64,000 nucleotides of DNA from contig CM074179.1 in the NCBI GenBank assembly GCA_037179385.1, positions 31,501,903 through 31,565,902 on the forward strand, read 5' to 3'. This document shows, in pieces, positions 1-12,000 of this stretch. The notes under the pieces are model-generated. The model had not been told where the DNA came from. It saw only the letters and a list, made by a program, of their open reading frames with translations, and made no database searches. The translations under genes and the position numbers were made by a program. The DNA is from Holothuria scabra. Lineage: Eukaryota > Echinodermata > Holothuroidea > Aspidochirotida > Holothuriidae. Every line of letters starts with the position of its first letter. Positions within the stretch are counted from its first letter, which is position 1.

Positions 1-111
1 GTGTCACTATAAACTTGACAGATTTGGACATTTACTTGTAACAATGAAAAATCCCATGGGTTGTTAGAATAGTTTTGAAAAAAAACACCACCCATGTCCA
101 GAAAAATACCC

Positions 112-415
112 TTAGACTAAGAACAATCTCGTCAGGAATTGTTTAATTCTCAGTTCTATTTAGCCTATATGCCCATTTTTAAGCATTTGAAAATGACTGT
201 GAAGGTTGACATTTCATAGCACTTTATCTCAGAATGTGACTCCCTTTTTGCCAGCACTTATTTCTATTGTATCAGAATGGTAACCAAATCTGCTGCTAAT
301 TGGAGTAATGAACCAGTGGTCGGGTACTATAGGCCTAATTGGGAACCGCAGTTTTTCCCTAAAAACTGTGGTAGCCATGATGGATCTCCTTAAAGGTTCA
401 TAGCCCGTAATGTTT
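112..415 (+). repeat. Interspersed repeat family R1, copy 1
   Basis: Shares long segments with copies at 27120, 30125 and 39695: AACAATCTCGTCAGGAA, TTTGCCAGCACTTATTTC, AATGAACCAGTGGTCGGGTA and a hairpin-forming CCGCAGTTTTT/AAAAACTGTGG near its 3' part (346-371). This copy has an extra AGGCCT at about 331-336 that the others lack. There is no open frame of note. Confidence 0.8.
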
Positions 416-1844
416 TGCTTCCAATTTCCTTCATTATATTTTCATGTTAGAATCAATGAAGGTCTAGATGTACAATCGAGCATATGGCCTCAACGGTAGT
501 TTACACAAGCAGAGTATTATAGTGGTATTAGCATTACCACCTCTGGTACAGTGCTCGTTCTGTGTTTGTGTTGTTTTGTACAACAGTATTGAATATTCGT
601 CCAAAAAAAACACTCTTATGGGTTGGGATACTGACTAGTGCAGATGAAGTGGAATAATTCCTGCCCATTGTTAATTTTTGTATTTTTAGTCATTTTTTTA
701 TGGAAATTGAGCAAAATTTAGCAGAATTTTCCAGTGAGGATTGTTTATTTGTCCTCACTCTTCATATGGACTGTTTTAACTAAACTGGTTCTGTGAAAAG
801 TTTGGTCAGAATACTGTATGTAGGCCAACATTTCCCTTTTGTCGAACACAAAGTATTGATCACTTTAATAGGGTGGTGGTACTGTAGCTGTGTGCTGTTT
901 CATTGAACTTCAATACATTTACAAATAAGAGCTCTCACTCTTCATCTAGTTGAGCATTCAAAAAATCATAATCCTCACAGTAATTTCAGGTCAGTGACGG
1001 TGTGTGATCACACTTCGATGCTTTAAAATTCAAGGCCCCTTCTACAGGCTATTGTCAATATATATCTGACAAATTGTTACTCTTAGTCTTATCTTGGTCT
1101 TGCAAGGGCTACCCGCCCCCTACTGTAGGTTAATAGTATTAGTAGATCATGTTTTCTCATATACCGTCTTGTATACAGTATAGCTGCCCTCATTCAGAGT
1201 AGGCCTAAGTTTGCAGGTGGCAAGACCTGCCCCTCTGGACATGGCACAGATACTGTACTTAGAGCAGGGTTGCCAGCTCAGACCATTTTGAGAGCCAAGT
1301 AATTTGTTATCATCGTCCTGAGGGAGCTGTCTAAGGGGAGTCAGTGCCCCCTTTTCTTTAAAGATTTTTTTTTGCAGATTGGAGAGTGCTTTGAAACTGA
1401 AACCAGGAATTATCACTTAGTTCTAAGTGAGAATTTTATTCAGTTAGGGTAAGAAATTTGTGACGCACAGTGATGCTGAAAGTAATGGCCAGTACCAGGG
1501 GAGATTCTAAGAGCTGTATAGGCATGGCCTGGTGCACCCAGCATGGTGACAACCCTGCAGTAGGCCCCTACAGTATTTTGATCTTTGCATGCTTAGACTA
1601 AATAGTTAAATTTAGATTCTCTTTATGATCATCTCATCTTTTTATGGCTTTGTTTTTTTTCCATATTTTTATGACTTTTTTTTCATCTGGAAACCATGTT
1701 GCAAGAGCATGTAAAAATTTTTAAGGTTTTGGCCCAAAGACTTTCATTCTGTACGTTGCGTAACACGTTGGTTCAAAAGATTGCGTTGTAGGCTTCAGAT
1801 AGAAAAGACTGTACAGCCTTAGACAAGCGTGGAGAAAGATATGT
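416..1844. other. No gene recognised apart from the R9 fragment
   Basis: AT-rich, with many TACTGTA/TACAGTA motifs. The 89-residue minus frame at 1147-1416 has no recognisable motif. Confidence 0.5.
865..1043. repeat. Partial copy of repeat R9
   Basis: GTGACGGTGTGTGATCACAC and AAAATTCAAGGCC match 61717-61945. The left part is diverged. Confidence 0.5.
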
Positions 1845-2086
1845 TTTGAAGAAATGACAGAATCTCACAATTCCCATCTTATCTCTTCAAAGTGATTGCA
1901 TAATAGAACATTATTGCCTATCCCCAGGTTAATTGACCTGGAAGAACTTCTAGTAATTTTCGTGATTGAGGAGAAATATTGTCACATGACTCTCAAGAAC
2001 CAATCATCATGAAACATGACCATGTACTACAGTACTTCAAATTGGGGTGACTGAGTGCATTTCTCTGTCCCTCTTTAATTTATAGG
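1845..2086 (-). mobile_element. MITE-like element R3, diverged partial copy
   Basis: CTTATCTCTTCAAAGTGATT, GTCACATGACTCTCAAGAAC and TTGGGGTGACTGAGTGCATT match R3 copies at 2.35 and 62.85 kb in order, with lower similarity between. Confidence 0.5.
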
Positions 2087-2218
2087 CCTGCAACTACTAC
2101 CAATCTTTCTTGTTTTATGCACTTTGTGGTACTGTAGGAAAACAGGACCTGGTTTCACCAAAATCCCAGGACCTGGCACCAAAAGTTGGATTTCATGTCT
2201 GCTGAGCACTTACACTGC

Positions 2219-2806
2219 TTAAAGGCCAAATTTTCTCACCTCAAACAGAACCAATTCTCCTAACCTTCTTACTTACTGTATGCCCCTTCCACAATTGTAT
2301 GAAATTCATCCTCATCCAGACATAATCTCAGTTTATTGCTTGAAGGTAAAGAGCAGTCCCCCAAAACTTATTTTGAAAAAAAAGCTAAATAACACAATTT
2401 TCATCTAATTTCCCTTCAAAGTATCTTTCATTACATTTTATGACTTTACTAATACATATTCAAGGTAAACCAAGCAGTTATTTCTGTTAAATTTCACATT
2501 TGAAGAGAAAAACATTGTCACATGACTTCCAACATCCAATCATGAAACTGGACAGTCTACTGTACTACACCTCTTCAATTTGGGATGACTGCTCCTGCCC
2601 TTTAAGGGTGAGTATTAAAAAGCTCATTGTGTATAATCGAAACACTCTCAGCACAGTTCATACTGTGTGATATAAGCTCTGGTACTTTGCATTGTTTGAA
2701 TTAGCAGTCAATCAAAGAGCTGACCCAATTGAGAGTTTCTGTTACCCTATACAAGAAGTGTACAGTAGATTGGGGTGAGAGGATTGGCCCTAAGTATACA
2801 GAATAC
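2219..2806 (-). mobile_element. MITE-like element R2 (inverted) split by an R3 insertion
   Basis: Two halves of R2 in minus orientation (2219-2344 and 2604-2806) flank a 258-base R3 element (2346-2603). The outer ends read GCTTAAAGGCCAAATTTTCT and GGTGAGAGGATTGGCCCTAAG in part, which are the R2 terminal inverted repeats. The order shows that R3 moved after R2. Confidence 0.7.
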
Positions 2807-3337
2807 CAAATATTTGTCCTTAAGCTAATGTCAGTAGATTTTCTCACACAGCAAAAGGACCTTTCAATGACCTAGCAACCATTGGAACTTGACATGTACA
2901 GTACAGTGTTACGTGAGGAAAAATTACCCATACTTACCTAAGAATTTAACACTTTCTCATTGCAGCCACTAGCAGCCCAATGCTAATTAGAGAAATAAAG
3001 CAGCACCCAATAGTAGGGGCTGCTCTACAGACCTGATAGACAACAACATGTACTATAGCATCTGCTTGCAAAGCAAACATTTACAGAGGGGTCAAATTTT
3101 GATTTTGCAACTTCCAGTTAGTGGGCCCTGGGGCATTCTACTGTACATAGGAAGTTGTCAACTGTATTTTGCAACTGTATGCTTTGGGCAACAGAAACCC
3201 AAGCGGTGAGACTCTTTGGAACAACATAGATAAGGATTATCATCCCACTTACAGGGTGTGGTTGTTAAGGTTATGTGATAGTCAGGGTACTGTAAATCAG
3301 GTGCTGTTCTAGGGACATTATTTTCATGACATGTTCT

Positions 3338-3667
3338 CCAGGGTTCTAGCCAGGAAAAATGTCAAACCAGATGTGAGTTAATCGACATTGCATCATTCTC
3401 ACATGATATTGACCATATCTCAAGATCTAAATGACTTTGTCTGTGGTCAGTTGCCTGATATATCAGTACAATCATTCAACTGAATGTTTATGTGTCTGAT
3501 ACTAAGCAGTGTAGCCTATGTTTAGAGTATGAATGTGATGAAATTCAAACTGGTCAGTGAGATTCAAACTGGGTGGTGAAATTTCAAACTGGGTGCTGAC
3601 TCTAAAAAGTAAATTCAAGCTGGGTGGACCACCCAGTTTGGTTTGAATGGCCTGGCTAGAACCCTGG
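3338..3667. mobile_element. MITE with perfect 17-bp terminal inverted repeats
   Basis: CCAGGGTTCTAGCCAGG (3338-3354) and CCTGGCTAGAACCCTGG (3651-3667) are exact complements 330 bp apart. TTCT flanks both sides. Inside the right third, AAACTGG-type units repeat (3547-3645), including a palindrome around GGGTGGACCACCC (3621-3633). The CAGGG start recalls hAT elements, but an 8-bp target duplication is not convincing. Confidence 0.78.
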
Positions 3668-3669
3668 TT

Positions 3670-4135
3670 CTCTCCGAAGAGCACTGAGTTTGCACCTTCT
3701 GCTTGTCTTCATTAAACCATCTAATCAAGCATGTGCTATCAGTTAGATGATCCTGTTTAATTGCCCAAACTTAACCTGGCAATTAGTAAGCAGCTTTGCT
3801 GCCTCAGTTTCTCACAGAACAGTCCATTGTCTTCATGGTGAGAACAGCCTCTGATGTTAAAGAGAACTTTCTCCGTGGACACTAGACAGTGTAGATCGTT
3901 TATTCACATGTGCAGATACAGCTCCCTGTTCACACTTTGCAAGTTTTGTAAATGGAGAGATGAGCTGGTGTGACCAGGCAGGCAGGATCAAAGCGCTGTT
4001 ATCTAGTACTGTGGTATCTGACTCAGTATTGTTTACATCAAAAGACCTTTGGTGGGCAGTATTTGCTACGGAATTCCGCATCGGACTTACAGTAACACGT
4101 AATGTGGGGGCAAATTCTCGTTTTACCATCAAAAC
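3670..4135 (+). repeat. Interspersed repeat R13, copy 1
   Basis: Shares in inverse orientation with 41130-41430: GAGATGAGCTGGTGTGACCA, ATTGTTTACATCAAAAGACC, and GCACCTTCTGCTTGTCTTC. Open frames at 3857-4442 on both strands fall in or beside this repeat and are not regarded as genes. Confidence 0.65.
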
Positions 4136-5792
4136 AGAGTGCTACCATCGGTGTGCTACCATTGGTTGGCGGGTACTAATTGTCCAATTTTGGGGGCTAG
4201 CAAACTTTTGGGGGGGCCAAAGCTCCCCTAGCCCCTCCCTAGAACCAATGAGTTTCAATTCCTCCATCAATATTGAGACAGATTTGACATGTACTGTACA
4301 TATGAGTAACATACAGTACAAACCCCTCCCCCCTTCCTGCCAAGATACCATTGCCTTATGGTGTACAGCATTACACCAAATCAGGCAGTCCTACAGTTTG
4401 CTATTGTTTGTGGCCCCAACTGCTTTGAAAATTTTAAAATAACTGCAAGGGAGTCAGAGGCAGATCATTTTTACTTTGGGAGGACTTACTTGAATCTTGC
4501 ACAACAACCTTACCATGACTGTACCCCAACCAAGCCAGCTACACTCTTGGATCCGCATTGTTGTGTTTCGGTCTGGGTTCTGTATTAGGTGGGTCTTAAG
4601 TTCTTTGCCAAAATTTGCAGTGAAAGAATAAAGTCATTTTAACAGTTACAACAACCACTTTTTATTCCACTGGTTTAAAGGCTGTGTGACATATGAAAAT
4701 GACAAAATTCAATACTGTATTTGATTCATATAAAAAGTCATCAAAAACCAAGCGAATTACTGAAGCTGCAATTGCCATCAAAATTTACAGTATAAAACAT
4801 TGATCATTTTTTATGGCAATTTCTCCTTTGCACTTAGTCATTAATAAACATGAGCTCAATATGCAAATTTTAGGATGTCATGAGAGGGACATGCCATATA
4901 TGGCTAATGTTACCCTTTGTTGTACAATCATCATTTCAAGCCTAGAGTTGTAACATGCTGTAAGTTTTTATTGAGGGTTTTATTTGGAAGTTCAAATGGT
5001 GTCCTTGAAAATCATCAGTATTATTCACCAAACCATAAACTGATGAGTATTAAATAAAGGGCTAATTAATATTGGGTGAACAAAAGAAATGACAACACTC
5101 CACGTCATTATTTTTGCATTATAAAGAACAAGTTGCTTCAGCAACTTTCAAACTTTAAAGAGACCTGTTTGTCTTCCGAAAGATATTTGATATTGACATA
5201 ATTCCAATAGTGCAAGTTACTGTACTTTCAGTGCAAGTTATTTAATGCCAACATTGTATAAATTTAGGTTTCCTTTTAAAAATAAACTTGTTTTCAACCA
5301 GTACTGTGAGTTGGATGTGTTATTTGTTATTTTTAGACTCAAATATCCTAATCTTTCGGCTACAGATATATTTATCTTCCAACTTCCTGAGTTTGTGTTC
5401 AAAAACTTTTCTGACTGTAATATAGACCTGTATAAATTATTGTTTGTATGTACAGCTGTAGACCTGTATTGTTTAGTAGACCTATAACCTATTGTTTTAG
5501 TTGTACATGACTTCCATGCTATTTCTGTACAGTAACTGTCCATTCACACTGTCACTGTTTCCTCTAAGAAATTATGCAATGGATCAATACACTCAGTATG
5601 AAAAAATTGACTCCTTGGAAATGTCAGTTTTGTGAAACATTACACACATCAAACCTGGGGAAAAAATTAAACCCTCTTTTTTCATTTTTTCCCCACAAAC
5701 ATCAGTGGGTCAAATTGACAAGCCATTGCTACAAAATTGTGTCATACTGTAGCAAGTTTAATGTAGACACTAATTCATACTCTTTGATACTG
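4136..5792. other. No gene recognised
   Basis: Short overlapping frames on both strands (4142-5543) are AT-driven and lack motifs or splice context. Several TACAGTA/TACTGTA motifs. Confidence 0.5.
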
Positions 5793-6982
5793 TTGTTTGA
5801 TACTGTTGACCATGACATACTTCTGAAGCGCTTGCACTGACATAATATAGGAGTATCTGGAACTGCTCTTAATTGGTTTAGAAGCTATTTAAATAGCAGA
5901 TCGAGTTGTGTTTGTATTGATAACGTTCTCTCTGCGCAGTCTCAACTCATCTATGGAGTTCCTCAAGGTTCTGTAATCGGACCAATTCTTTTCACAATTT
6001 ACACACAACCAATGGGAGATATTATACCTAGTCAAAATGTTAATTTTCATTCATACGCTGGTGATACTCAGCTGTACGTCTCTTTTAATCCTAACGAAAC
6101 TGGTGCTGCTGTAAGGGCATTGCAATTGTTATAAGATTGCATTATTGATATCAAAAGGTGGATGAATCAAAACAAATTAAAATTAAATACTGTAATGAAA
6201 AAAACGAATTTTTCATAGCGGGAACTAGACAAAGCCTTTTAAAGCTCCCGAAACTTAATCTTTCAGTGGGTGATAGCCAAATTGAACCATTCTGTAACAT
6301 ACGTAGTCTAGGAGTTTTCTTTGATTCTAATATGTCCATGACCAAAGAAATTAATAGTCTCATATCAGCTGGAAATTTCCAGCTCTGCAACATCGGTCCC
6401 CTTTGTCGTTATCTTGATCAAGATACACGACATTTCATTGTACGTGCACTTGCCCTTTCTAGATTAGACTATGGTAATGCCCTCCTCTATGGTGCGAATG
6501 CTAGAGACCTCAACTGTGTACAACTGTTGCAAAACAGAGCTGCTAAATTGATTTTTTCTGCCTTTAGTCTGAATAGTCCTTTACAGTACCTGTAATGAAA
6601 AAACTTCCTATCGAAAAAAGAATTAATTTCAAAATATGTCTTTACGTTAACAAATGCCTAAATAACCCCGGACCAGTTTATCTCACAAAATCTTTGATAT
6701 GGAAACAACTGCCCTCTACAGGCCCGGTAACGAGGTTTGCTACTGATACAACTCTATTAACAGTTCCATCTAGAAAGAAACACATTGCCGATAAGGCTTT
6801 CTCCGTAGCTAGCCCCTCACTTTGGAACACACTCCCCCGTAATATCAGGGAAGCTCAATCAGTCACTACTTTTAAAAAGCTCCTAAAGTCTCACTTTTTT
6901 TAACTGTACTGTACTTTACTGTTCTCTTTAGAACTGTTTTCAAGCGCTTTGATCATTTGGACCTAGTGCTATGTACATATTT
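5793..6982 (+). mobile_element. 5'-truncated CR1/L2-type non-LTR retrotransposon, reverse transcriptase relic
   Basis: Starting at DTVDHDILLKRL (about 5796), the sequence keeps GVSGTALNWFRSYL, YGVPQGSVIGPILF, FHSYAGDTQLYVSF and IKRWMNQNKLKLN, which are reverse transcriptase blocks of CR1-like elements. The C-terminal region follows in two other frames (to 6595: LSRLDYGNALLYG and LLQNRAAKLI; 6595-6903: FSVASPSLWNTLPRNIRE). The catalytic YADD is YAGD (6054-6065). Stops at 5838 and 6132 plus frameshifts near 6200 and 6595 show it is dead. The 3' end has the typical tail around 6940-6975 and stops at a TATG microsatellite. Only the end of the element is present. Confidence 0.88.
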
Positions 6983-7036
6983 GTGTGTATGTATGTATGT
7001 ATGTATGTATGTACTGTATGTATTTGTATGTATGTA
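6983..7036 (+). repeat. (TATG)n microsatellite at the 3' end of the retroposon relic
   Basis: TATG units are repeated, interrupted by one CTG and one TTTG. The position directly after the CR1-like tail suggests it grew from the element's 3' terminal repeat. Confidence 0.8.
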
Positions 7037-7796
7037 CTCTACCATTTCTGTTGTCTTAGGGTCATGTTGAATTTTTCTGCCTTCAAAAACCCTGTCCACC
7101 CATTTTGCTTCAGTGAACCAAGGTCAGTAGAGCAAACAGGCATATCTGGGTGGTGCTGTATTATTCCAACTTTGTTCACATATCTTCCTCTAGCTGCCTC
7201 TATCAAGCTTGTGGTTTCTTGGAGCTTGCTTGAATGAGTTAAGGAGGAAGTCGGGTAAAATTTGATTACCCTTACAAACCTCACTTTTGGTGGGTACTCG
7301 AGTGAAATATCTAATAGCGAAAGAAATTTGTTCACTCCTATTTTTGGATACTGTTGGTTCCTCAGCAAATCATCCAATTTTAAGACTGGACATTATACAA
7401 GCCTGTGCTCAATTGATATCTTTCCTGAACTGACAAGTTGAAAAATGCTAACTATGCACAATGGAAAAGGATGCTTGCAAAGTGCACAATTTACTGTAGC
7501 CATTTACTGTACATCAACATTCAAAGATCTGTCCAATGCAGTGTGGTGATTATACTGTGTATGCAGAGGAGGGACAGCTCTCTGTTCTGACAACCACTCT
7601 ATATTCTGAAAAGTCTACATTTAAGTCAGCGTTAGGATAAGAGTTTTGCTAGGATGATGTACTGTATATATAGGAGTTACTGTACATGTAGGAAAATAAA
7701 GTGTTGGATCATGGAGGAAGGCCTACTGCATAACCCACAAGGGCAAAGAGTCACTTACTTCTCAGCATTTTGGCTAAGCTGCCTCAGCCTTGTGTA
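7037..7796. other. No gene recognised
   Basis: Opposing frames at 7039-7377 show no family features. Confidence 0.5.
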
Positions 7797-8190
7797 TTAC
7801 TGTAAGTTCATGATGAAACGTTCCCTCTTACTTTTTGTGACATCTTTCATTTCTGCCTGATTATCTCTTATCGCTTCAGGGAGGAAAAGAAGCCCATTAC
7901 ATGCAGACTTGATAAAGTCAAGTTTCATATCTGATTTATTGATTGACAGTAAAAGATGTGTTTCAATACACAAAAAGTTACGTAACATTTGGGGTTAGCT
8001 AACTTTTCAGTCAGCATGTGTTAATTGCTTTTCACGCAGTGTGAACACAACGAAAGCATAGCTCATTTGAGGTCACAGATCATGTAACAAACTCAGATAT
8101 TAGTTACACCCCATAGCGCCTTTGATGTACTGGGGTGTTTATGTTCCTTTTTCAAGAAGCGACGTCACAGCATGTATTTTGATCCAGTCT
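7797..8190 (+). repeat. Interspersed repeat R14, copy 1
   Basis: Aligned with 27826-28200: TACTTTTTGTGACATCTTTC, AAGTTACGTAACATTTGGGG, GTCAGCATGTGTTAATTGCT, CACGCAGTGTGAACACAACG and TTTGATGTACTGGGGTGT. Confidence 0.78.
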
Positions 8191-9007
8191 GAAATCAAGT
8201 CATGCATGAACCATGTACAGTATAAGTTGATGTAAATAGTCTGAATGAAAGCCTTGGGGTTGGTCAGTCAGTGCAGGGAGTTGATAGTGAAGGAGAAACA
8301 ACATTCTCTTTGAGACAGTGTTTGTTTCAGACAGTAATCTTGCTTTTATCTGCCAAATTCTTATCTCAATGCTTCCATCAACAAAGATTAGTGACACAAA
8401 TCAAAATTCCAGTGAAGAGACACATTTCTTACACCCAGCTCTTTAACATTTCATTGCCAGCCATGATACAAAGTTGAAAAATTTCTGTCATTCAATGCTA
8501 TCCAAGACACTGTGTATAATTTTACTTGCAGAGAGCAACAATTTTCCAACAAATTACTTTAAGAAATTTGTTTCTTTAGTATGATGACAAAATTGTTTAA
8601 ATCTGAGGGAAATGTACAGACTTGAACAGTGTTTCCATCCAATGAAGAATAGGATACAATTGAAACATGTACAGTAGTTTAAACACAATTGTTTCCAATC
8701 CTTCTAAAATAAGCTTTGCCACTGGTAGAAACAAACCCTCCAAATCAAAGCTTACAGACAATGCATTTGTTTGGGGATTACTTGTAAAAGAATTGGAGAG
8801 AGGTCATTAAAAGGACTTAGTCACAAGGGGTATAACAACAGAAACAAAGGGACTTGTCAATCAAGTAGTGGCACCCCAAAAGATATAATCTGTCTCAAAT
8901 ACAAATTGTCTGAAAAGAATGTTTATTTTATCTCCTTTTCTAGCGACTCCTTGGTCAGTTTTGTGTCCTTTGAGGGTGTTAAGTACAGTACTGTGCAGCT
9001 CTTTCCT
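8191..9007. other. No gene recognised
   Basis: The frame starting at 8771 runs into the foldback element at 9008 and is judged chance. Confidence 0.5.
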
Positions 9008-9260
9008 ACACTCTTAAAAAGTTGGTTAAAAAAATTCACCAACACCGGTCACATATGTCAAATACCTGAAATTGGGTAAAGTTTTCCCCAATATGTGATG
9101 TTTATTTGGCTATCCCACAGGCTGGTTACCCACTTAAGTGGTAAAAACCTCTTGGATAACCCATTAATCAATAGTTATTGGGTAAACTTTACCCAATTTC
9201 AGGTATTTGACATACGTGACCAGTGTTGGTAAGTTTTTTTAACCAATTTTTTTAGAGTGT
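9008..9260. mobile_element. Foldback element with arms of about 80 bp
   Basis: The left arm starts ACACTCTTAAAAAGTTGGTT and the right arm ends AACCAATTTTTTTAGAGTGT. Both contain ATGTCAAATACCTGAAATTG (or its complement) and GGGTAAAGTTT. The central part is GGCTGGTTACCCACTTAAGT and flanks. Only one copy in the window. Confidence 0.78.
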
Positions 9261-9935
9261 AAGGAGCCTGCAGAACAGAATTTGTTTGGTTTTTCCAAAT
9301 ACTGTAGCTCAGATCTTCTGTGAAGTACTACTGTTCTACAGTAGAAAAGAAGCTACACTATAAGAGCTTAGCATCTTACAACTGACAAATAAATTAGCCT
9401 GGTTATCTAGTGAGACTATAGTATGCATTGTGACTGCATGTATGTACAGTACAGTACACACTCCAGGTTTTTACAGTTGTCAGGTTAAATTTAGAAAAAC
9501 TAGAGTGAAAACAAAACACACTGTAAGCAATACAGGAAACACAGCATGCAAAGAAGGACACCAGAGAGTAGACATGTGACACAGTCAGTAATGGCCATTG
9601 AAAAGTAAGGAAAAGCATGTGTCTCAATAATGCATAATATAAAGAAAGTTGAGGACATTTTTGCAGGAAAGAATGATATGCTAACTATATCACATGACAT
9701 GTCATCATTAAAAACAGATTTTTATGCGCTATTTAAATAAACAGGCAGCTCTAGGAAAGAATGATTTCAAGTTGCAGGTACATCACATGCCTTTATTACT
9801 AAGTATTTTTATGCATTATATATTTGAATAATTTGGCAAGTCCAAAAAAGAATGGTATGCTGAGCTGTACAGTACGCCTTCAAGTTCATTACAGACAGAG
9901 GTTAATAAAGAGACTGTACTGTACATGAGTTCTTA

Positions 9936-10236
9936 AAGGGACAATCCTCTCACCCCAAACTACTCATCTAGTATAGGGTAACAGAAACTCTCAACTGGTT
10001 CAGCTTTTTGATTGACTGCTAATTCAAACAATGCAGAGTATCAAAACTTATATTACACAGCACGAACTGTTCTGATAGTGTTTTGATTATATACATTAAG
10101 CTTTCTATATTCACCCTTGAAACAATAAAATGAGATTGTGTCTGGATGATGCTGAATTTTAGACAATTGTGGGAGGGACTTAGTTAAGAAGGATAAGAGA
10201 ACGGTACTGTTTGGGATGAGAAAATTGGGCCTTTAA
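9936..10236 (+). mobile_element. MITE-like element R2, best-preserved copy
   Basis: It starts TTAAAGGGACAATCCTCTCA and ends AAAATTGGGCCTTTAA; with the following/preceding CCCCAAAC these form imperfect inverted termini of about 28 bp. It is 301 bp long with no coding capacity. TTAA at both edges could be a target duplication or part of the element. Inner landmarks are TTTTTGATTGACTGCTAATT and AGTGTTTTGATTATA. Confidence 0.75.
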
Positions 10237-10520
10237 TTTGGATACTACAACTGTACAGTACTAAAGTTGGTATATTTCTTTGTACTGTTTAATTTGACTC
10301 TGTTTTAGAAAGCAGAGATCAGAGTACTTTTGAATGATATTTTCCTTTACCAATTTGAACCATATACAGTACATTTTGTAGTAGGAGTTCATGACCCTAC
10401 CATACCACAAATTGTTCAGCTTAACTGCTCCATAGCCATAACAAAGTCCACCTCAAAAACCCATCTATTTCATGTCATACAAAGTACAGGAAAGTAGCAA
10501 GCATGGTGATTATGGACCAG

Positions 10521-10632
10521 GGGGCCGTTCATCAAAGAGTTACGCACAATCTTAAGTTTGATTCACCATACTTAAGCCAACAGTAAATCATACTTAAGAT
10601 CGTGCGTAACTCTTTGTGGAACGTGCCCCTGG
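10521..10632. mobile_element. Hairpin MITE R5, copy 1
   Basis: Arms of about 35 bases: AAAGAGTTACGCACAATCTT on the left and AAGATCGTGCGTAACTCTTT on the right, with a 45-base centre containing ACCATACTTAAGCCAACAGT. 112 bp in total. Confidence 0.8.
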
Positions 10633-11427
10633 TATGAAAATCCAGTATGGACCAGATACGGATAAATTTGAGCTATGTTTCATATGCAGAATATGTTATA
10701 GGGTATCTGGCCATATAAAAATAAGCAGATATGTCGCGAATGCAAACCCCGGGTCAGACCTACTGCAATTATATCTGTAGCCATATTGTTGGGACTGCAC
10801 ACGCCCAGATAATTTTTTTATTTTGACAGATGGCCTGGACATAAAGCCATATTAGGCCTGTGGGATTTAAATTAAGGGTCATGTGTGATTGTGTGTTATT
10901 TTAGCAATGTAGATGGTAACAATGTGCAGGTAGCAAATGAGAGTAACTGGTTGAAGAAATCTTGAAATAAACAGGTAATTACATGCGAAGAGTTTTGCTG
11001 TAGAATTCTGTAAAGGTCATACCTTGAGTATGATACATGGCAGTTTGCATTCACATGTGGCACATATGGTGAACATCTCAGAAGACTTAGGAAGTCGGCT
11101 TCTTTTTTTAAGTGACCAACTTTAATCTTTTATGGACAATCCTGGGCAAAGCTGATGATACAATCAATGTAGTTGCCTGACTTGCTCAGAGTAGGACATG
11201 GTGACTATAAGCCCTGATCATTTCTTCTATTTGATAGTGCACAAGACTCTCTAGCTACCAACCAGCTGACTAAACTAACAAATCAATTACTATGTGTGAA
11301 TGAAGGCACAGATGATCTAAGGTATAAGCTCGATCCCCATGATTTAAATCAGGAAATCCCAGGCAGTGCTTCCTCACTTGCCTAACAGAGTTGTACATGC
11401 CATGAACTCTACAGATGGCTATTTTTT

Positions 11428-12000
11428 AAAGTGTACCTCAAGTCAAAAAATTCAAAAATATATATTAAAGACCATGAAAAGTACATTCTAACAGTCCAAC
11501 TCCCATCTTCATAGGAGATTCCTCAACTGCTGAGGTATAAAATGTTGAAGTTTATTCACTCAAACTAAAATGGTACATCGTGCAATAATTTGTGATGTCA
11601 TTCTTGTACTACTCAAATTACAAGCTTTGTATTTCTTTGTTTTTCTGAATGTTACTGCACCTTGTACCAAGATGTGATAGCACTCTTACTCTTATGAGGT
11701 GATATAATTAAGTAAGCCCTCCTTGTGCAACATGTTATGCAAGCAAACAGGAAGACTTAGTGTCCAAGGTCATAAAAACATCATAAATTTTAAAGGAAAA
11801 ACAAAGCATGTTGTGTGAGTTGTACAAGAAGAAAGTCATTAATTATTGCGCAATTGACCAATTTGTTTAAAGTGAATAAACTTCAACATTGTAAATCTCA
11901 GCTCAGGAATGTCATATGAAGATGGGAGTTGGACTGTTTGAATTTATTTTTCATGCTCTTCAATATATATTTTTGAATTTTTTGACTTGAGGTACACTTT
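11428..12000. mobile_element. 573-bp element with long terminal inverted repeats of about 180 bp
   Basis: Outer ends AAAGTGTACCTCAAGTCAAA and TTTGACTTGAGGTACACTTT are exact complements. Similarity continues inward through AACAGTCCAACTCCCATCTT and TGTTGAAGTTTATTCACT to about 180 bases on each side. The centre (11615-11820) is unrelated to known features. TTTAAAG at both margins may include a target duplication. Confidence 0.8.

Noticed and set aside
3857..4442. Opposing 91- and 160-residue frames
   Set aside because: They overlap repeat R13, which also occurs inverted at 41.1-41.4 kb. There is no motif or splice support.
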